NCBI GenBank assembly: GCA_034431765.1
Contig: DAOUDD010000093.1
Location: 1 to 30,598, forward strand
Length of the DNA: 30,598 nt
Direction: 5' to 3'
Origin: DASYAN01 sp034431765
Lineage (GTDB): Bacteria > Chloroflexota > Ktedonobacteria > Ktedonobacterales > Ktedonobacteraceae
This document shows positions 7,012 through 14,326 of the stretch, one piece after another. Made by a program: the position numbers and the translations under genes. Below the pieces are notes generated by a model. It did no database searches, had not been told where the DNA came from, and saw nothing but the letters and a program-made list of their open reading frames with translations. The first letter of the stretch is position 1. Every line of letters begins with the position of its first letter.

Positions 7012-10000
7012 TTACTGAGTCACCTGTTCCCGACTTCCAGGCTGATACTCATCCCAGGCTTTGATGAGGATCGTTTCAGGGTCTTTATTGACAATGGCTC
7101 TGGCGAACAGCCGCGCTTGCTTGATCTTTGTGAAGAGGGGGATGTTATGGTCAACGGCATAGCGGCGCATGGCATAGTCATCGTCGAGTTCCTTGTTGAT
7201 ATGCCCATCCACGATATTAATTGCCAGGTCGATCTTGTTATCGGCGAAGTAGGTCAGCACGTTTGGCGCTTTCTGCTCGTGAATTTTGTAGAGCAGCATG
7301 GTTTCGACGCCATGCTCACGTAGGAACGCGCTGGTCCTTTCGGTAGCATAGAGCGGAATGCCAAGAGTGCTAAGCAGCTTTGCACCTTCCAGAAACTTGG
7401 CCTTTTTCTCATCACCGCCCAGGCTAATAAAAATTCCCTTGCGTGGAATGCTCCCACCTGTAGCGAGAATGGCTTTGAGATACGCTTCCTCAATGTCCTC
7501 GCCAAAGCAGGCAACTTCACCGGTTGAGGCCATCTCGACGCGCAGCAGAGGGTCAGCTCCGGTCAGTCGCGAGAACGAGAACTGCGGAGCCTTGACCGCT
7601 GTGAAGTTCAGAGGCGGCAGTTTGATCTCTGGGACCTCTTCTTTGAAGAGCGCATCGACGAAAAGCTCGATGAAGTTTACACCTGTGACCTTCGAGATGA
7701 AGGGGAAGGTGCGTGAAGCGCGCAGGTTGACCTCGATCACATAGACCTGGTTGTCCTTCGCTAGAAATTGCATGTTGAAGGGACCGGTGATATGGAGCGC
7801 CTTCGCCACAGCTCTCCCCACATCTGCAATACGTGCCATCGTCTGCTCATTGAGCGTCTGTGGCGGCAAGACAATCGTTGCGTCCCCTGAATGAACACCA
7901 GCATTTTCAATGTGCTCGGAGATGACAAAGACCTTAACCTCGCCGCGTTGCGCAACCGCGTCCAGCTCGATCTCTTTCACCTTACGTAGGAACTTGGTAA
8001 CGGTGACGGGATATTCTGGTGAGACACGAGCCGCCTCACGCACATATTGCACCAGCTCGTCCTGTGTGTAGCAGATATTCATTGCACTACCAGAGAGAAC
8101 GTAGGAAGGGCGTACCAGCACGGGATAGCCAACGCGTTCCGCAAAGCCTGTCACATCAGCGAGATCAGAGAAGCTGTTCCACTCCGGCTGACGAATATCC
8201 AACCCATCCAGCAGTGCAGAGAACTTGCTGCGATCCTCGGCACGATCAATGTTGGCTGCATCGGTTCCCAGGAGGCGGAAACCGTAGTTTTGCAATGCCT
8301 TGGCGCGATTGTTCGGTGTCTGTCCACCTACGGAGACAATGATGCCAAGAGGCTCTTCAAATTCACAGATGTCGGCAATGCGCTCGAAGGTCAGTTCCTC
8401 GAAGTACAGGCGATCCGAGGTATCATAATCAGTTGAGACCGTTTCAGGGTTACAGTTGATGACGATAGAGTGCTTGTGGTACTTCTTCAACGCCTGCACC
8501 GTGCTCACAGAGGTCCAGTCGAACTCGACAGATGAACCGATGCGGTACGGCCCCGAACCAAGGATCACAATCCCATCGTTGCCCGTCGGCTGCACGTCGT
8601 GATGCTGCCCATTGTAGGTCATGTACAGGTAGTTGGTGTCCGAAGGAAACTCTGCTCCCAGCGTATCGATCTGGAATACCATCGGCACAACGCCCTGCTG
8701 TTGACGTAGCGCACGAATTTCCAGCCCGCTTTTCCCTACAATTTCACCGATGCGCTTGTCGGAGACACCCAATTGCTTTAATTTGCGGAGAGCGGGAGCA
8801 GAAAGATCGCAATTTTTCTGTAGCTCCTGCTCAACATCGACGATATGCTTGATACGCAGCAAGAACCACGGATCTATCCCCGTAATCTCATGGATTTCAG
8901 CGATGGAGATACCCTGACGGATCGCCATTGGTAGCACAAACATGCGCTTTGGCGTCGGCGTATAGAGATAGCGGGCGAGGATGTCTTTCACGCTCACAGC
9001 GCTGCCTGCAAAGATTTTCTCCGAGGTTGCGCCTTCAAATTCCAGATCGAGCATGCGGATCGCCTTTTGATAGGCCTCCTCAAAGGTGCGCCCAATGCCC
9101 ATCACCTCGCCAACGGACTTCATGCCGGTACCGATGGTTTCATCGACGCCCTTAAACTTATCAAGATCCCAGCGTGGAATCTTCACAACCACGTAGTCCA
9201 GGCTCGGCTCAAAACATGCCTTTGTGACGCCTGTAACGCGATTGGTCAGGTCAGTCAGACCGTAGCCCAGAGCGAGTTTCGCAGCCACATACGCCAGTGG
9301 ATAGCCTGTTGCCTTACTCGCTAGAGCTGAACTGCGTGATAGACGAGCATTCACTTCGATGACTGAGTAAGCAGAGGTATCGGGGTTAAGCGCGAACTGG
9401 ACATTGCACTCGCCGACGATTCCCAGGCTACGCACAATTGCAATTGAAGCAGAACGCAACGTATGATACTCGGCATTGCTCAAGGTCTGACTGGGTGCGA
9501 TCACGACAGACTCGCCAGTATGAATACCAAGCGGGTCCATGTTCTCCATGTTACAGACAGTGATGCAGTTATCGTATGCGTCACGGACAACCTCGTACTC
9601 CACCTCTTTATAATGGTGCAAGTACTGCTCGATCAACACCTGTGGCGCAAAAGCCAGCGCACCATTGACGATATGCGTCAATTCCTGCTCGTCATGTGCC
9701 ACACCCGATCCCTGACCGCCCAGCGCATAGCCAGCACGTACCATGACAGGGAAACCGATCTCAGCAGCGATAGCCAGTGCCTCTTCTAGAGTGTTGGTAC
9801 TGCGGCTCTGTGGCGTTGGAATATTGATAGTCCCCAGGTGTTGCGCAAACTCCTGCCGATCCTCAGTCAAAATGATGGCAGAGATCGGTGTGCCAAGGAT
9901 GCGTACACCGTAGCGATCGAGCACACCATTGCGATGCAGATCAATACCACAGTTGAGTGCAGTTTGCCCACCGAAGGAGAGCAAGATACCGTCTGGCCGC

Positions 10001-10242
10001 TCTTTCTCAATGATCTTCTCAACAAAGAAGGGCGTTACGGGCAGGAAGTAGACCTTGTCTGCCATCTGCTGCGATGTCTGAATGGTTGCAATGTTCGGGT
10101 TGACGAGAACTGTCGCAATCTCTTCTTCACGCAGGGCTTTAAGCGCCTGAGACCCTGAGTAGTCAAACTCACCTGACTGCCCTATTTTCAGAGCACCCGC
10201 GCCCAACACTAATACCTTGTTTGGCTTATTTGTCTGCGCCAT
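7012..10242 (-). CDS. carB: Carbamoyl-phosphate synthase large subunit
   Basis: Full length at 1076 residues. Uses two ATP, bicarbonate and ammonia delivered from CarA to make carbamoyl phosphate for pyrimidine (and arginine) synthesis. Two homologous ATP-grasp halves are visible: the first opens with VLVLGAGALKIGQSGEFDYS and contains NMENMDPLGIHTGES and IEVNARLSRSSALASKATG. The second opens with VILGSGPYRIGSSVEFDW. The C-terminal MGS-like allosteric domain (about 930-1070) includes NIVDGH. The wording of the first half resembles the eukaryotic CAD/Ura2 style more than the E. coli style. The ATG lies inside carA with a 17-nt overlap, so the two subunits are translationally coupled. An 89-nt spacer with a hairpin separates it from the flavoprotein gene. 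Confidence 0.97.
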   Translation of the reverse strand: MAQTNKPNKVLVLGAGALKIGQSGEFDYSGSQALKALREEEIATVLVNPNIATIQTSQQMADKVYFLPVTPFFVEKIIEKERPDGILLSFGGQTALNCGIDLHRNGVLDRYGVRILGTPISAIILTEDRQEFAQHLGTINIPTPQSRSTNTLEEALAIAAEIGFPVMVRAGYALGGQGSGVAHDEQELTHIVNGALAFAPQVLIEQYLHHYKEVEYEVVRDAYDNCITVCNMENMDPLGIHTGESVVIAPSQTLSNAEYHTLRSASIAIVRSLGIVGECNVQFALNPDTSAYSVIEVNARLSRSSALASKATGYPLAYVAAKLALGYGLTDLTNRVTGVTKACFEPSLDYVVVKIPRWDLDKFKGVDETIGTGMKSVGEVMGIGRTFEEAYQKAIRMLDLEFEGATSEKIFAGSAVSVKDILARYLYTPTPKRMFVLPMAIRQGISIAEIHEITGIDPWFLLRIKHIVDVEQELQKNCDLSAPALRKLKQLGVSDKRIGEIVGKSGLEIRALRQQQGVVPMVFQIDTLGAEFPSDTNYLYMTYNGQHHDVQPTGNDGIVILGSGPYRIGSSVEFDWTSVSTVQALKKYHKHSIVINCNPETVSTDYDTSDRLYFEELTFERIADICEFEEPLGIIVSVGGQTPNNRAKALQNYGFRLLGTDAANIDRAEDRSKFSALLDGLDIRQPEWNSFSDLADVTGFAERVGYPVLVRPSYVLSGSAMNICYTQDELVQYVREAARVSPEYPVTVTKFLRKVKEIELDAVAQRGEVKVFVISEHIENAGVHSGDATIVLPPQTLNEQTMARIADVGRAVAKALHITGPFNMQFLAKDNQVYVIEVNLRASRTFPFISKVTGVNFIELFVDALFKEEVPEIKLPPLNFTAVKAPQFSFSRLTGADPLLRVEMASTGEVACFGEDIEEAYLKAILATGGSIPRKGIFISLGGDEKKAKFLEGAKLLSTLGIPLYATERTSAFLREHGVETMLLYKIHEQKAPNVLTYFADNKIDLAINIVDGHINKELDDDYAMRRYAVDHNIPLFTKIKQARLFARAIVNKDPETILIKAWDEYQPGSREQVTQ

Positions 10243-11365
10243 TCTTTACTCTCTCTAAAAAGTAGTCAAAAATCCATTCGGTATCCATCGGGCCTGGTGC
10301 GGCTTCCGGGTGGAACTGAACAGAGAAGAACGGAAGGGAGGTATGCCGCATACCCTCGTTACTGCCATCATTGGCGTTGACAAACCAGGGTTCAAAATGG
10401 GCAGGCAAGGTGCCAACGGCATAGCCATGATTCTGCGTTGTGATATAGCAGCGCTTCGTACCACAGAGTAAGCTGGGCTGGTTCTGACTGCGGTGCCCAA
10501 ACTTGAGCTTGTAGGTATCGCCACCTGCTGCTAATGCCAGGAGTTGATGCCCCAGGCAAATACCCAGCGTCGGAATTTTACGCTCCATCGCGGTTCGTAA
10601 CGTCTCAAGCGTCTTCTGGACCTTCTTTGGATTGCCAGGGCCATTCGAGATAAGGATACCATCGAATTTGAAGTCCACCATTGGCGCGAACAGGTCGTAG
10701 TCCCACGGCACAGTTACGATACGCACGTTGCGCTGTGTGAGCGTGCGCAAGATATTGCGCTTGGCACCACAGTCGATCAGCACAATCGTTGTATCCCCTA
10801 CACCATCAACCTGCACCTCTTTCCCTGAGACACGAGCCACCAGATTTTCCTCGTTGGGATCGCTGAACGGCACATCTTCGTGGATCACTATCTTGCCAAG
10901 CATCGCGCCATGTTTGCGCAAGTGCTGGGTGAGCATACGCGTATCCTTGATCTCCAGAGCGGGCACACGCTCACGCTTCAGCCACTCGCCCAGGCTCATC
11001 ACACTCTGCGCATGAGAGGGAGTATCAATATATTGCGACACGATCAAGCCCGCAACATGCATGCGATCATCCTCCCAGGAGAGACTCGTCGGAACACCAT
11101 AGTTCCCTAAAATGGGGTAGGTCATGGTAAGAATCTGACCGGCAAAGGATGCATCAGTTAAGGCTTCGGGATAACCAACCATACCAGTGCAAAAGACGAT
11201 CTCACCCGCCATACTGCGCGGGTAGCCAAAGGAAGCACCTTCAAACCGTGTTCCATCTTCCAGAACCAACGCCCCTGTAGTAAGAGGTTCACTTTCTCTC
11301 TGCACATCTTCTACTTTACACGTCTCTTCTAGCAAAAGATTATCAGCAGTATTTTTAGCAAACAT
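10226..11365 (-). CDS. carA: Carbamoyl-phosphate synthase small (glutaminase) subunit
   Basis: Hydrolyses glutamine and channels ammonia to CarB. It has 379 residues. The N-terminal CarA domain begins about residue 31 (GALVLEDGTRFEGASFGYP) after a roughly 30-residue extension. The C-terminal class I amidotransferase domain has the oxyanion motif SNGPGNP, the nucleophile Cys in GICLGHQLLALAAGG and the catalytic His-Glu in FHPEAAPGP. TTQNHGYAV is a further family motif. The start is supported by GAGAGG 7 nt upstream of the ATG. The gene follows pyrB after a 97-nt spacer containing an inverted repeat, and its end overlaps carB by 17 nt. Regulation is presumably with the rest of the pyr operon; no separate arginine-linked control is visible. 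Confidence 0.97.
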   Translation of the reverse strand: MFAKNTADNLLLEETCKVEDVQRESEPLTTGALVLEDGTRFEGASFGYPRSMAGEIVFCTGMVGYPEALTDASFAGQILTMTYPILGNYGVPTSLSWEDDRMHVAGLIVSQYIDTPSHAQSVMSLGEWLKRERVPALEIKDTRMLTQHLRKHGAMLGKIVIHEDVPFSDPNEENLVARVSGKEVQVDGVGDTTIVLIDCGAKRNILRTLTQRNVRIVTVPWDYDLFAPMVDFKFDGILISNGPGNPKKVQKTLETLRTAMERKIPTLGICLGHQLLALAAGGDTYKLKFGHRSQNQPSLLCGTKRCYITTQNHGYAVGTLPAHFEPWFVNANDGSNEGMRHTSLPFFSVQFHPEAAPGPMDTEWIFDYFLERVKNGADK

Positions 11366-11405
11366 GGCTCATCCTCTCATTTAGAATAGTTTATAAAAAT
11401 CTACA

Positions 11406-11436
11406 CAGCTAGATAAAAGCTATTCATCTCTAGCTG
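11406..11436 (-). promoter_or_regulatory. Inverted repeat between pyrB and carA
   Basis: A perfect 8-bp inverted repeat, CAGCTAGA / TCTAGCTG, with a 15-nt spacer lies in the 97-nt pyrB-carA gap. On the minus strand a TTTTT run follows about six nt later, so it could be a weak intercistronic terminator or an mRNA-stability element. The 12-mer TCTCTAGCTGCA at 11427-11438 also occurs in the carB-flavoprotein spacer. Confidence 0.45.
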
Positions 11437-11462
11437 CATTCACACATTTTGTTCCTATTTTC

Positions 11463-12455
11463 TTACGCCCTCCCTAACACAAGGGCGAGCAGAGCCATAC
11501 GCGTGTAAAGACCATTGCGGATCTGGTCACGCAAGTAGACTGCCCGCTGATCAGCGTCTACAGCAGGATCAACTGAGTTCACTCGTGGCAATGGGTCCAT
11601 CAAGATCATATCTTTTCGAGCATACGTCTGTAGCAACTGTGGAGTCACAACTGTCAAGCTATTCTGTGCCTCTTTATAGCTCTCGGACGAGGTAAAACGC
11701 TCGCGCTGCACGCGCGTCCAGTACCAGAAATCGCAATCATGTGGAATATCATGTACATGCTCAATTTCAACAAGAGTGACGCCTCTCGTTTTGAAAGCGA
11801 CGAAATCGTCTCGTGTCAATTTCAGACTTGCAGGAGAGAGCAGATAGAGTGTATTGCCCACAAAGAGTGACAGCCCACGAATAAGCGAGTGAATTGTTCG
11901 ACTATTGAGGCAGTCGCCAGCAAGTAAACCGGTCAGATGATCGAGGCGACCAAAGCGATCATAGAGCGTGAAAAGATCCAGCAAGGTCTGCGTGGGATGT
12001 TCATTATTTCCGTCGCCCGCGTTAATCACAGGCACGCTTTCCGCAGCTTGCGCAGCCTGTTGCGCTGCACCAGAGCGAGGATGACGGAGCACTATCGCGT
12101 TCGCGTAGGCTTCAAAGACACGAATAGTATCCTCGAAGGTCTCGCCTTTACTGACTGATGTCATCGTCTCTGGATTCTGAACCTCAAGTGTCTGTCCACC
12201 CAGCCGCTTAACCGCCGCTGCGAACGAGGCAAACGTACGGCTAGAAGGCTCAAAGAACAGCAAGGCGACAAGCATGCCTGCTAACACATCGGAAGGCTCA
12301 TTATTAAGTGCAAGCCTTTTCATAGAATGTGTCAATGTAAAAAGCCTGTACAGATCATCTATTGAAAACTGATCAAATGAAACAATGTCTTGCCCCTGAA
12401 AGGAACCAGAGATCTTCTTCAGCTCTTCCTGAGGAAGAACAGGAACATAGTGCAT
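11463..12455 (-). CDS. pyrB: Aspartate carbamoyltransferase catalytic chain
   Basis: Condenses carbamoyl phosphate with L-aspartate to give N-carbamoyl-L-aspartate, the committed pyrimidine step. It has 330 residues. The carbamoyl-phosphate site reads FFEPSSRTFASF, the mobile Ser/Lys loop is SVSKGETFEDTI, and further ligands appear as VLRHP, NEHPTQTLLDLFT and NSRTIHSL. The aspartate site shows TRVQRER and DPLPRVNSVDPAVD. All the E. coli active-site arginines seem to be represented. No regulatory chain gene (pyrI) is present. The start is firm: ATAGGAGG lies 7 nt before the ATG. It is the first structural gene of the operon, preceded by a long attenuator-like leader. Confidence 0.96.
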   Translation of the reverse strand: MHYVPVLPQEELKKISGSFQGQDIVSFDQFSIDDLYRLFTLTHSMKRLALNNEPSDVLAGMLVALLFFEPSSRTFASFAAAVKRLGGQTLEVQNPETMTSVSKGETFEDTIRVFEAYANAIVLRHPRSGAAQQAAQAAESVPVINAGDGNNEHPTQTLLDLFTLYDRFGRLDHLTGLLAGDCLNSRTIHSLIRGLSLFVGNTLYLLSPASLKLTRDDFVAFKTRGVTLVEIEHVHDIPHDCDFWYWTRVQRERFTSSESYKEAQNSLTVVTPQLLQTYARKDMILMDPLPRVNSVDPAVDADQRAVYLRDQIRNGLYTRMALLALVLGRA

Positions 12456-12589
12456 AATAAAGCCTCCTATCTCTACCTCGACAACAGGTCAACCTATCAA
12501 CCTTTTCTTCCGCTCTATTGACTGATCGGCTGATTGACTACTCGCACTTGTACAAAAAGATTAAGATGATACAAGAGATCGTACAGATC

Positions 12590-12625
12590 AAAAAAAAACC
12601 TCACCCCCTGCTTATCGGGGCGAGG
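12590..12625 (-). terminator. Intrinsic terminator in the pyr leader (attenuator)
   Basis: Minus-strand RNA forms CCUCGCCCC / GGGGUGAGG (nine pairs including one G-U) around a 9-nt loop, followed by nine T residues (12590-12598). It is the strongest intrinsic terminator in the window and lies about 135 nt upstream of the pyrB start. That is the place for premature termination of the operon transcript. Confidence 0.85.
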
Positions 12626-12719
12626 AACTGCTTACCCATGTTCCTGAGCGGAGCCAGCCACAAAAGTGGGGTTGGAACAGGGAATACAGAGGAAGAAACA
12701 CTTCTCCTGAGAACAGCAT
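12612..12719 (-). CDS. Candidate 35-codon leader peptide of the pyr attenuator
   Basis: A short ORF starting at an ATG preceded by AGGAAGG with 5 nt spacing, the best ribosome-binding sequence in the leader. Its start overlaps the stop of a smaller upstream ORF (TGATG). Its TAA stop (12612-12614) lies in the loop of the intrinsic terminator, so a ribosome finishing translation would cover the 5' arm and prevent hairpin formation. It encodes several Phe, Leu and Ser residues from U-rich codons and shows no domain. The E. coli pyrBI leader works by ribosome/polymerase coupling sensitive to UTP; similarity here is in architecture only. It could still be a chance ORF. Confidence 0.45.
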   Translation of the reverse strand: MLFSGEVFLPLYSLFQPHFCGWLRSGTWVSSSSPR

Positions 12720-12775
12720 CAGGCCCTTCCTGGAAATGAATAAGCCGATAGAGGTTGCTCGTAAGAGCCATCCAT
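12719..12775 (-). CDS. Possible 18-codon upstream leader ORF
   Basis: A short ORF (MDGSYEQ...) in the pyr leader whose TGA overlaps the ATG of the 35-codon leader ORF as TGATG, a layout that would permit translational coupling. Its own ribosome-binding sequence is poor (AAGG only one base before the ATG), so it may not be translated independently. Confidence 0.2.
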   Translation of the reverse strand: MDGSYEQPLSAYSFPGRA

Positions 12776-12855
12776 ACCTTATACAAGCTGTTCGAGCGCA
12801 TGACGATGCCGTGCCTTTTCTTCCATCTGGTTGGGAACTGTTTCAAATTGCTAAG

Positions 12856-12885
12856 AGTATACCTTACACTATCTCAAAATGTCAA
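12856..12885 (-). promoter_or_regulatory. pyr operon promoter
   Basis: On the minus strand a consensus -35 TTGACA (12880-12885) and a -10 TATACT (12856-12861) are separated by 18 nt. Transcription should start near 12848. It lies back to back with a plus-strand promoter, with the two -35 boxes 26 nt apart. Confidence 0.75.
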
Positions 12886-12911
12886 GGGAAGTTTTCTAAT
12901 AGCAGAGTTTA

Positions 12912-12940
12912 TTGCCAACTCCCACGTGCTTTGCTACAAT
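12912..12940 (+). promoter_or_regulatory. Promoter for the plus-strand PEGA-like gene
   Basis: TTGCCA (12912-12917) and TACAAT (12935-12940), each five of six to consensus, are separated by exactly 17 nt. The predicted start near 12947 leaves a leader of about 43 nt before the ATG at 12990. It is divergent from the pyr promoter. Confidence 0.65.
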
Positions 12941-12989
12941 ACATACAGAATTGTTCTTATCGACCAAGAAAGTAAACTGATAAGCTGGT

Positions 12990-14237
12990 ATGAATTCTCA
13001 ACAACAACACACTGTCTCATTGCTTCGCCGAAGAAGATGGAGAGTGCTGAGCAGCGTTGTGCTCGCGCTTATCCTGCTTATTATGGATGGATCTTTTGAT
13101 ATATCAGCACAGATTACTTCAACGCTCTTTCCTCGGCCTGCTTCTGCCCCACTTTCGGGTCCTGACCTTTTTTACATTCAAAGTTTACCGCTGCAAGGAA
13201 AGATTCTTGTCGATGGGCAACCGGTAAAAGACCTTCCACAGGTACAACATGATCTTCCGCTTCGCCTTCCAGCGGGTTCGCACACCATAGAGTGGCAGAC
13301 AAAGCCATTCCAGGCCTTTCGTTGCCTTGTCTCAATTCCTCAACAGGGAAATCCATCAGCCTGCCCATTCCAAACTGTGACAAACCCTAATCATCTCGTT
13401 CGTGGTGCAACACTTATTCTTCCACCAGCCCCTTTGTCATTAGGTCTCCTTCCTGACTTCTCACGAGAAACTCTGGTCAAAGCCGTTCAGCAGAAGCTAG
13501 ATACACTTCAGGCAACAACAACTATTCACCATGGTCAGGCATATCTCTTCTCTCAAGGCAAGCAAGAAGCGCAGATAGCACAAAAACCGCTTGCTGTATT
13601 GCAGAGTTTTCTGTTAGAGACAGATACGAATATACCTGCTCAGTGTCAGGGAGCCGCACTCGGTAAAGTGGGTGATCCTCCCTGTTTTCTAGATGGTCAG
13701 GATTGCCGTCTTTTCTGTACCATTCTACAGTCAGGAAATTCCAGTGCCCCTTTCTGGGATATAGCAGCGATTGTGCGTCCATTCTGGACACTCTCCGCCA
13801 CTGATCAGCAACAGAACCAACACACTAGCGTCGTCGGAGCACAGCAATTTTCTGCCTTTCGCACACAGTGGCAGTCAGGCAACTGGCATGTCACATTTCA
13901 GGATCAAGGAACGACCTCTTTTGACGACCCTAATTGTGTTTCTACCTTCAGCTCCATCGTGAGCAACGAGCAATATCAACGTGAAGGCGCTTATTGGAGT
14001 TATATTTCCAGCACCAATAGAGCTGATGGTTGTGTTGCAATTAGATTACCATCAGCAACAGCAGCTCAGGAACCAACTCTTTCTTTGTCATCTGGCCCTG
14101 TACTCTTACAGCGTTTTGGTGTCTTGCTTGCAGTTAATGATGACGCAGCAAAGCAATGGGATCACCTGCCCAGAGCAACCCAGGAAGAATCGCACATAGC
14201 TGAGGATATTCTTGACCATCCGGTCTTTACCTCTTGA
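12990..14237 (+). CDS. Membrane-anchored protein with PEGA-like domain, unknown function
   Basis: I do not recognise a named family. The 415-residue protein has a basic N-terminus (RRRRWR) and one hydrophobic segment at about 18-35, which suggests a signal anchor with the rest outside the membrane. Residues about 65-100 (GKILVDGQPVKDL then LPAGSHTIEW) look like a PEGA-type beta domain, common in extracellular or cell-envelope proteins. The middle region has paired cysteines (PPCFLDGQDCRLFC) that may form disulfides. The ribosome-binding sequence is weak. It is followed by a propeller lipoprotein and a small acidic protein on the same strand, so an envelope-associated cluster is plausible, but function is unknown. 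Confidence 0.75.
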   Translation: MNSQQQHTVSLLRRRRWRVLSSVVLALILLIMDGSFDISAQITSTLFPRPASAPLSGPDLFYIQSLPLQGKILVDGQPVKDLPQVQHDLPLRLPAGSHTIEWQTKPFQAFRCLVSIPQQGNPSACPFQTVTNPNHLVRGATLILPPAPLSLGLLPDFSRETLVKAVQQKLDTLQATTTIHHGQAYLFSQGKQEAQIAQKPLAVLQSFLLETDTNIPAQCQGAALGKVGDPPCFLDGQDCRLFCTILQSGNSSAPFWDIAAIVRPFWTLSATDQQQNQHTSVVGAQQFSAFRTQWQSGNWHVTFQDQGTTSFDDPNCVSTFSSIVSNEQYQREGAYWSYISSTNRADGCVAIRLPSATAAQEPTLSLSSGPVLLQRFGVLLAVNDDAAKQWDHLPRATQEESHIAEDILDHPVFTS

Positions 14238-14326
14238 GAGAAGAGGCGTACAATACAAAACTACAGGTTCACGCTCATGATGAACAAATTTAAGAAGAAT
14301 TTGATGCTATAAGAAAGATTCTTTGT

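Larger units (their letters stand above)
12456..12848 (-). promoter_or_regulatory. pyr operon 5' leader (attenuator region)
   Basis: About 390 nt of untranslated leader between the predicted start site and pyrB. It contains two small ORFs in series, U-rich tracts (for example around 12680-12710 on the minus strand) and alternative pairings. The segment at 12674-12682 can pair with 12635-12644. The segment at 12640-12645 can instead pair with 12623-12628, which overlaps the 5' arm of the terminator by three bases. I found no PyrR-type binding loop and no T-box consensus. Together with the terminator this fits transcription attenuation of pyrimidine synthesis, most like pyrBI of enteric bacteria. 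The mechanism is inferred. Confidence 0.6.

Noticed and set aside
12779..12826. 15-codon ORF (MEEKARHRH...) early in the pyr leader
   Set aside because: No ribosome-binding sequence and no positional relation to the terminator; likely chance.
12601..12846. 81-codon open frame (minus) across the pyr leader
   Set aside because: It begins with a TTG practically at the predicted transcription start, has no ribosome-binding sequence, and crosses the attenuator in a different frame from the better-supported leader ORF.
12456..12848. PyrR-binding hairpin or T-box in the pyr leader
   Set aside because: I looked for the PyrR anti-antiterminator loop sequence and the T-box TGGNACCGCG-like motif and saw neither.
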